A DNA stretch of 24,318 bases from Penium margaritaceum. Its lineage: Eukaryota > Streptophyta > Zygnematophyceae > Desmidiales > Peniaceae. Numbering within the stretch: position 1 is the first letter of the stretch; every line of letters begins with the position of its first letter. The stretch is from positions 114,453-138,770 of the forward strand of contig SZWC01003892.1 of assembly GCA_023375785.1 (NCBI GenBank), in the 5' to 3' direction. This document shows, one piece after another, positions 18,641-24,318 of the stretch. The translations under genes and the position numbers were made by a program. A model generated the notes under the pieces. That model ran no database searches, had not been told where the DNA came from, and was given only the letters and a program-made list of their open reading frames with translations.

Positions 18641-20501
18641 AGTGGCACGCTGTGGCTACCATGCACAATGACCAACCGAAGTAGGCATATGTCACTGAAT
18701 TTGACCAAAGAATTCCACTATGATGGATCAACGTTCACAACTCATAATACGAGTCACAAATGGTCAGAGGGGGAAACAATGGTTTGGAAACCCTAGATAT
18801 TGTCTAGAAAGTACAAAGATATTCAATATGTAGGGGCACAGTGTGGATATAAAGCATAAGGACCAACCAAAGGAGGCATACGTCACTGCCCATGACCAAA
18901 TAATTTCACTATGTTTGGTCAATGTTGACAGCTCATAAGACGAGTCAAAAATAGTCAGAGGGAGAAACAATGATTTGGGAATACTAATTATTGACTAGCA
19001 AGTACAAAGACCTTCAATAATCAGTGGCACGGTGTGGCTACCATGCACAATGACCAACCAAAATAGGCATATGTCACTGATCATGAGCAAAAAATTTCAC
19101 TATGTGTGGTCAATATTGACAACTCATAATACGAGTCACAAGTGGTCAGAGGGTGGAAAATGGTTTGGAAATACTAGTTATGGTCTAGCAAGTACAAAGA
19201 CCCTTAATAAGTTGTGGCACGGTGTGGCTACCATGCACAATGACCAACCAAAATAGGCATATGTCACTGATCATGACCAAAGAATTCCACCATGTGTGGT
19301 CAACGTTCACAACTCATAATACGAGTCAAAAATGGTCAGAGGGGGAACAACAGTTTCGAAATACTAGTTAACAATGAGATAGTGTAAAGACCTTCAATAA
19401 GTAGTGGCACAGTGTGGCTACCATGCACAATGACCAACCAAAGTAGGCATATGTGACTGACCATGACCAAAGATTTTCACCATGGGTGGTCAATGTTGAC
19501 AACCCATCGTACGAGTCACAGATGATAAGGGGGGAAACAATGGTTTGAGATTACTAGTTATCAACTAGCAAGTACAAAGACCTTCAATAAGTTGTGGCAC
19601 AGTGTGGCTACCATACACAATGACGAACCTAAGTATGCATATGTCACTTATCATGACCAAAGAAGTTCACTATGTGTGGTCAATGTTGACAACTCATAAT
19701 ACGAGTCACAAATGGTCAGAGGAGGATACAATGGTTTGGGAATACTAGTTATCGACTAGCAAGTACAAAGACCTTAAATAAGTAGTGGTACGGTGTGGCT
19801 ATCATGAAAAATGACCAACCAAAGTAGGTAGATGTCACTGACCATGACCAAAGAATTTCACTGTGTTTGGTCAACATTGACAACTCATAACACGATTCAC
19901 AAATGGTCAGAAGAGGAAACAATGGTTTGGGAATACTAGTTATGACCTAGCAAGTACAAAGACCTTCAATAAGTAGTGGCACGGTGTGGCTATTATGCAC
20001 AATGACCAACCAAAGTAGGCATATGTCACTGATCATGGCCAAAATGTTCCACTATGTGTTGTCAACGTTCACAACTCATAACAGAAGTAACAAATGGTAA
20101 GAGGGCGAAATAATGGTTTGGGAATACTAGGTAACAACTAGCAAGTACAACGACCTTCAATAAGTAGTGGCACGGTGTGACTACCATGCACAATGACCAA
20201 CCAAAGTAGGCTTATGTCACTGACAATGACGAGAGATTTTCAGTGTGTGTGGTCAATGTTGACAGCTCATAATACAAGTCAAAAATGGTCAGAGGGGGAA
20301 ACAATGGTTAAGGAATACTAGCAAGTACAAAGATCTGTACTAAGTAGTGGCACGGTGTGGGTGTCATGCACCATGACCAACCAAAGTAGGCATATGTCAC
20401 TGACCATCACCAAAGATTTTCACTATGATGGGTTAACATTCACAACTTATAACACAAGTCTCAAATGGTCAGAGGGGGAAACAATGGTTTGGGAATACTA
20501 G
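18641..20501 (+). repeat. Satellite array B3: ~190-bp monomers; right copy of the segmental duplicate
   Basis: About ten monomers in forward orientation, resuming after minisatellite X at AGTGGCACGCTGTGGCTACC, which matches 14535-14554 (ACGCTGTGG at 18647 and 14541). It runs parallel to 14535-16364 until GGGAATACTAG, where minisatellite Y begins in place of the expected TTATCAACTAG. It has no coding content of its own; short frames are satellite by-products. Confidence 0.93.
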
Positions 20502-22569
20502 GGCGTAACTAGGGTGCAACTAGGACGCAACTAGGACGCAAGTTGGACGCAAGTAGGGCGCATGAAGGACGCAACTAGGGCGTAACTAGGCTGAAATTAG
20601 GGCGCAACTAGGGTGCAAGTAGGGTGCAACTAGTGTGCAACTAGGGCGCAAGTAGGGCGCAACTAGGACGCAACTAGGGTGCAATTAGGGCATAGCTAGT
20701 GTCCAACTGAGGCGCAACTAGGGCACTACTAGGGTGTAACTAGGGTGCAACTAGGGCACAACTAGGGTGCAGGTAGGGTGCAACAAAAGTACAACTAGGG
20801 AGCAATTAGGGTGCAACTAGGGCACAACAAGGCCACAAGTAGGACGCAACTAGGACGCAACTAGGGCGCAACTAGGGCGCAACTAGGGCGCAACTAGGGC
20901 GCAACTAGGGTGCAACTAGGGCGTAACTAGGGCGCAAGTAGGGCGCAAGCAGAGTAAAACTAGGGTGCAACTAAGGCGCAACTAGGGTGCAACTAGGGCG
21001 TAACTAGGGCGCAAGTAGGGCGCAAGCAGAGTAAAACTAGGGTGCAACTAAGGCGCAACTAGGGTGCAACTAGGGCGTAACTAGGGCGCAAGTAGGGCGC
21101 AAGCAGAGTAAAACTAGGGTGCAACTAAGGCGCAACTAGGGTGCAACTAGGGCGTAACTAGGGCGCAAGTAGGGCGCAAGCAGAGTAAAACTAGGGTGCA
21201 ACTAAGGCGCAACTAGGGTGCAACTAGGGCGTAACTAGGGCGCAAGTAGGGCGCAAGCAGAGTAAAACTAGGGTGCAACTAAGGCGCAACTAGGGTGCAA
21301 CTAGGGCGTAACTAGGGCGCAAGTAGGGCGCAAGCAGAGTAAAACTAGGGTGCAACTAAGGCGCAACTAGGGTGCAACTAGGGCGTAACTAGGGCGCAAG
21401 TAGGGCGCAAGCAGAGTAAAACTAGGGTGCAACTAAGGCGCAACTAGGGTGCAACTAGGGCGTAACTAGGGCGCAAGTAGGGCGCAAGCAGAGTAAAACT
21501 AGGGTGCAACTAAGGCGCAACTAGGGTGCAACTAGGGCGTAACTAGGGCGCAAGTAGGGCGCAAGCAGAGTAAAACTAGGGTGCAACTAAGGCGCAACTA
21601 GGGTGCAACTAGGGCGTAACTAGGGCGCAAGTAGGGCGCAAGCAGAGTAAAACTAGGGTGCAACTAAGGCGCAACTAGGGTGCAACTAGGGCGTAACTAG
21701 GGCGCAAGTAGGGCGCAAGCAGAGTAAAACTAGGGTGCAACTAAGGCGCAACTAGGGTGCAACTAGGGCGTAACTAGGGCGCAAGTAGGGCGCAAGCAGA
21801 GTAAAACTAGGGTGCAACTAAGGCGCAACTAGGGTGCAACTAGGGCGTAACTAGGGCGCAAGTAGGGCGCAAGCAGAGTAAAACTAGGGTGCAACTAAGG
21901 CGCAACTAGGGTGCAACTAGGGCGTAACTAGGGCGCAAGTAGGGTGCAACTAGGGTGCAAGTAGGGCGCAAGTAGGGTTCAACTAGGGTGCAGCTAGGAG
22001 GCAACAAGAGAGTAACTAGGGCGCAACTAGGGCGCAAGTTGGGCGCAAGTTGGGCGCAAGTATGGCGCAACTAGGGCGCAACTAGGGAACAAGTAGGACG
22101 CAAGTAGGGCGCAACAAAGGTGCAACTAGGACGCAACTAGGGCACAAGTAGGGTACAACTAGGGCGCAACTAGGGCGCAACTAGGGCACAACTAGGGTAC
22201 AACTAGGGCGCAAGTAGGGCGCAAGTACAGCCCAACTAGGGCGTAGCTAGTGCCCAACTGAGGCGCAAGTAGGGCGCAACTATGGCGTAGCGAGGGCAGA
22301 TGTAGGACGGAAGTAGGACGCAAGTAGGGCGCAAGTAGGGCGCAACTAGGGCGTAACTAGGGCGCAACTAGGGTGCAAGTAGGGTGCAACTAGGGCAAAA
22401 CTAGAGCGCAAGTAGGACGCAAGTAGGGCGCAAGTAGGGCGCAAGTAGGAAGGAAGTAGGACGCAACTAGGGTGCAAGTAAGGCGCAAGTAGGGTGCAAC
22501 TAGGGCGCAACTAGGGTGCAACTAGGGCGCAACTAGGGCGTAGCTAGTGTCCAACTGAGGCGCAACTAG
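20498..22569. repeat. Minisatellite Y: 11-bp unit CTAGGGCGCAA
   Basis: About 188 units of CTAGGG(C/T)(G/A)CAA and variants (CAAGTAGGGCG is frequent). The first CTAG at 20498 and the last at 22566 are 2068 bp apart, exactly 188 periods; checks at 20883, 21004, 22082 and 22269 are all in register. The array starts at the CTAG of a truncated satellite monomer and ends five bases before an LTR. The top strand has a GGG run once per 11 bp, close to one helical turn. Stop codons (TAG) close most frames, and no coding is likely. Confidence 0.97.
20907..21944. repeat. 77-bp higher-order unit (7 x 11 bp) in minisatellite Y, about 13.5 copies
   Basis: AGAGTAAAAC recurs from 20951 through 21028 and 21105 to 21875. 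The first and last are 924 bp apart, exactly 12 x 77. The seven sub-units always follow the same order and the copies look identical by eye. This central block is far more homogeneous than the flanking parts of Y, which points to recent amplification or conversion of a seven-unit cassette. Confidence 0.95.
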
Positions 22570-22574
22570 AATGC

Positions 22575-23326
22575 TGTCGGATATCATCTCGGAGATCGCC
22601 TCAAGGGGTGCAGCCACTGAGAAAATAAAGAGTGACAATGCAGGATCATCTCCGGAGTCACATGATCAACACCCGAACGGTCCCACGACCGACAAACTGT
22701 GCGGGCCTCGCCAAGACCAAAACCAACAGCCGCATACCACAACGGCCCAGGCGAAACGCACCTGCGAAGATCGTGCCTGCACTCACCACTCCCCTATGCG
22801 TACGGCTAGCAAATCCGAATCGTGGTCTCGAGGCGCTCCCTGCCCTCGCACTTGCCCAAGCCGGCACCTCTATGCCCGCTCGACGAAGCGCGCTAGGCTA
22901 GACCTTTCCTATTTGTATTGCTTGTACTTCAATCTATAATCAATCCATTGGATTCTCCTTCAGGCTCGCCCTTTGGACCGCCTCCAGTCTCTTCGCCTTC
23001 AATCTCAGCTCAGCGCCCGTGCTCCCGCACTACGCCCTCTTCCTTCTGTTAAACGTCACTCATACGTCAGCAACGCCCGCACCTTCAAGGAAGCTTCTGC
23101 CCTTTCCACAAAGTGCTGCGTCCACTCCTTTCCCAACAAGATCTCAGTGCTCGCACCTTCGGTGCTGCACCCAGGCCTCTCCTCATCACCTTGCATCATC
23201 ATTCACTTCGGCTTTGCCCTCCTATCGTCGTTTCCGCTTTGCTTCTGCTCATGCTTCTGTCCACCATTGAAACACTCGTCCCTGCGACCGCGTCCACTCT
23301 ACGGCAGCACCTACAATCTTCTGACA
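22575..23326 (+). repeat. 5' long terminal repeat, 752 bp
   Basis: The right end is fixed by the primer-binding site: ...TTCTGACA followed at once by TGGTATCAGAGC. The left end was chosen at TGTCGGATATC, because TGTCGGA pairs with TGTCAGA (the complement of the right end), giving the TG...CA termini and short inverted repeats expected of an LTR. The promoter should lie inside; CTATAAT at 22934-22940 is a possible TATA-like element, but I cannot show that it is used. Frames such as 22571-22939 and 22973-23500 lie within the LTR and its leader and are not supported as genes. The second LTR would confirm the boundaries. Confidence 0.75.
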
Positions 23327-23338
23327 TGGTATCAGAGC
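23327..23338 (+). promoter_or_regulatory. Primer-binding site for initiator-Met tRNA
   Basis: TGGTATCAGAGC directly follows the LTR end CA. It is complementary to the 3' end of the plant-type initiator methionine tRNA, which primes minus-strand DNA synthesis in many plant copia and gypsy elements. Yeast Ty1 uses a different sequence at this site, so the match supports a green-lineage host. Confidence 0.88.
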
Positions 23339-23812
23339 TCAAGTAACACCCCTGGCCCCTTCGTGCTCGCCGTCGTCGGCCGCACCCACTCCTATCGGAC
23401 TTCTCCGCCTCGAAGAACTGTGGTCGCTAGAAGAACTGCGGTGGCAGCGCTTCCTCTGACTAAGGTGTCGTGGCAGCACCACTCCACCTCTTCTTGGTAA
23501 TTGCACGCACGAGGTTCTGCCCCTGCGCTCACTCCATCAGCAAGCAATTTCCGCTCATTTATCATCTCCTCCGACAGTACACGTGGTTCTGCCCCTGCAC
23601 TCAGTCTTATCTTCCTCCGCAGCAGCATTTCAGCCGTCGAAACTCATCACCACCGAAATCCTGGTTTCGCTCTTCACTTTGATCAAAAGTCATCCGCGCA
23701 CCCTCATTGCCTCAGCAAAAGCATCATCAAGCACCTCAACATCGTCTTGAGAAAAGATATCCCGCACCGCCATTTGTCCACCTCTTTCCGCCGCCTCACC
23801 ATCAACTCCATC
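23339..23812 (+). other. Retrotransposon untranslated leader with an internal direct repeat
   Basis: The 474 bp between primer-binding site and gag ATG are pyrimidine-rich. A GGTTCTGCCCCTGC(G/A)CTCA motif occurs at 23513 and again at 23585, 72 bp apart. This region would normally carry the packaging and dimerisation signals of the genomic RNA; whether the repeat contributes is unknown. Confidence 0.6.
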
Positions 23813-24318
23813 ATGGCATCGTCCCTCACCCTGACTGGTCTCCCCAAGCTCACTGTAAAACCAGATGGAACCAGCAACTACAAGCTATGGAGCTACTCAG
23901 TGTCACTTTTCTTCGGAATACAGAAGGTTGAGGGAGTCACCCTCAGCCACCTGATCACCAACATGGACACTGGAATAGAACCACCTGACGCCACTTCCTC
24001 CTCCTCAACTGCAACTGCATCAACTACTCCCGGTGGAGACCCCTCCGGTGGATCTGTGTCTCACCCCGCTCCCTCAAATGCCTCTTCCTCCTCTGTTCCC
24101 ATTGCCCCTACTACCACCATCAGCCGCGCCTCCTGGGAGGTCGCCAACAGTACCGCCCTCATGACGATCATGACCACCTCTTCTCCTGAGCTGCATGAAG
24201 ACATCCGCACTCTTGGCTGCAAGACTTACGAAGTGTGGAAAGCCCTTGAAGATCGCTTCAGCAACAACACCTCCACCGCCTACGGAATCAAGATCATGTC
24301 ACTCTTCTCTGTGCCCTT
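23813..24318 (+). CDS. copia Gag polyprotein, N-terminal part (open at window end)
   Basis: From ATG at 23813 the frame is open for 168 codons to the edge of the window. It starts MASSLTLTGLPKLTVKPDGT, then SNYKLWSYSVSLFFG, which fits the L-x-G-x-N-Y-x-x-W start of copia-type Gag (UBN2/Retrotran_gag_2 type). A Ser/Thr/Pro-rich insert follows (residues ~60-105), then SWEVANSTALMTIMTTSSPE and GCKTYEVWKALEDRF, the typical second block. Gag forms the cytoplasmic virus-like particle in which reverse transcription occurs. The ATG was chosen because the conserved block follows directly and an A lies three bases upstream (ATCATGG). No stop or frameshift is seen. The low-complexity insert between the two blocks is unusual in length. 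The zinc knuckle and pol must lie beyond the window. Confidence 0.88.
   Translation, partial: MASSLTLTGLPKLTVKPDGTSNYKLWSYSVSLFFGIQKVEGVTLSHLITNMDTGIEPPDATSSSSTATASTTPGGDPSGGSVSHPAPSNASSSSVPIAPTTTISRASWEVANSTALMTIMTTSSPELHEDIRTLGCKTYEVWKALEDRFSNNTSTAYGIKIMSLFSVP

Larger units (their letters stand above)
16619..18644. repeat. Minisatellite X: 11-bp unit GTTGTGCCAGA
   Basis: About 184 units of an 11-bp repeat replace satellite sequence between 16619 and the junction at AGTAGTG (18638-18644). GCCAGAG at 16631 and at 18633 are 2002 bp apart, exactly 182 periods; intermediate landmarks at 16961, 17093, 17225 and 17962 also fall on multiples of 11. So there is no net indel despite many substitutions. 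Because 11 is not a multiple of 3 and the consensus has no stop, all six frames are open: an ELCQSCARVVP peptide repeat on plus, LWHNSGTTLAQ on minus. These frames are not evidence for a protein. Confidence 0.97.
22575..24318 (+). mobile_element. Second Ty1/copia-type retrotransposon, 5' part (runs off the window)
   Basis: Plus-strand element with LTR (22575-23326), adjoining primer-binding site, a 474-bp leader and a gag frame that stays open to the window end. It lies against the right end of minisatellite Y, separated by AATGC (22570-22574 reads AATGC), which is the candidate 5-bp target duplication. In contrast to the element at 56-4266 no frame break is seen in its coding, so it appears younger. 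The copia assignment rests on the gag type and the initiator-Met primer site; pol is outside the window. Confidence 0.82.

Noticed and set aside
9321..19256. Many 60-125 codon frames with recurring peptides in the satellite arrays
   Set aside because: They are translations of the same 190-bp monomer in various frames, with no conservation of one frame and no start or stop common to monomers.
16619..22569. CRISPR-like regular repeats
   Set aside because: Units are directly tandem with no unique spacers, and the context is eukaryotic retrotransposons and satellite.
20498..22569. Interstitial telomere repeat (TAGGG words)
   Set aside because: The period is 11 bp, not 6-7 bp, and the TAGGG is part of a CTAGGGCGCAA unit that probably came from the satellite's CTAG.
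22571..23500. Plus-strand frames of 122 and 175 codons near the second retroelement
   Set aside because: They lie across the LTR, primer-binding site and leader; no domain is recognised and the true gag start is at 23813.

Overview
This window looks like repeat-rich, gene-poor nuclear heterochromatin of a eukaryote, most likely a plant or streptophyte alga. The evidence is two Ty1/copia-type retrotransposons, a long tandem array of a ~190-bp satellite, and no compact or operon-like genes. The plant inference rests mainly on the primer-binding site of the second retroelement (TGGTATCAGAGC, 23327-23338), which matches the 3' end of the plant-type initiator-Met tRNA. I see no intact host gene that I can name.

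Layout. (1) 56-4266, minus strand: a decayed copia element with zinc knuckle, protease, integrase, reverse transcriptase and RNase H in that order. It is broken by many frameshifts, one stop and lost catalytic or zinc-binding residues; neither LTR is seen. (2) 4267-5430: low-information DNA with a perfect 22-bp inverted repeat. (3) 5430-6792: about seven ~190-bp satellite monomers in reverse orientation. (4) 6793-9237: non-satellite spacer with an unrecognised interrupted reading frame (7332-8078) and a GT microsatellite. (5) 9238-20501: the same satellite in forward orientation, interrupted by a 622-bp element with terminal inverted repeats and a TA target duplication (13412-14037), and by an 11-bp minisatellite 'X' (16619-18644). 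(6) 20498-22569: a second 11-bp minisatellite 'Y'. (7) 22575-24318: the 5' end of a better-preserved copia element on the plus strand, with a 752-bp LTR, primer-binding site, leader and a gag frame open to the window edge.

The main interest is the repeat architecture. Both minisatellites hold an exact 11-bp register for about 2 kb (182 and 188 periods between chosen landmarks) despite many substitutions. Each contains homogenised higher-order units that are multiples of 11 bp (132 and 110 bp in X, 77 bp in Y). Array Y starts in phase with a CTAG-7 nt-CTAG (11-bp spaced) motif that every ordinary satellite monomer carries, so it may have grown in place from the satellite. X read on the minus strand resembles Y (8-9 of 11 positions). 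The satellite itself carries a ~1.69-kb tandem duplication and a ~1.85-kb segment repeated on both sides of X. The 622-bp transposon is present in only one copy of the 1.69-kb duplication, which supplies an internal empty site and a relative date.

Limits: all alignments were done by eye. Family names rest on recognised motifs, not database searches.
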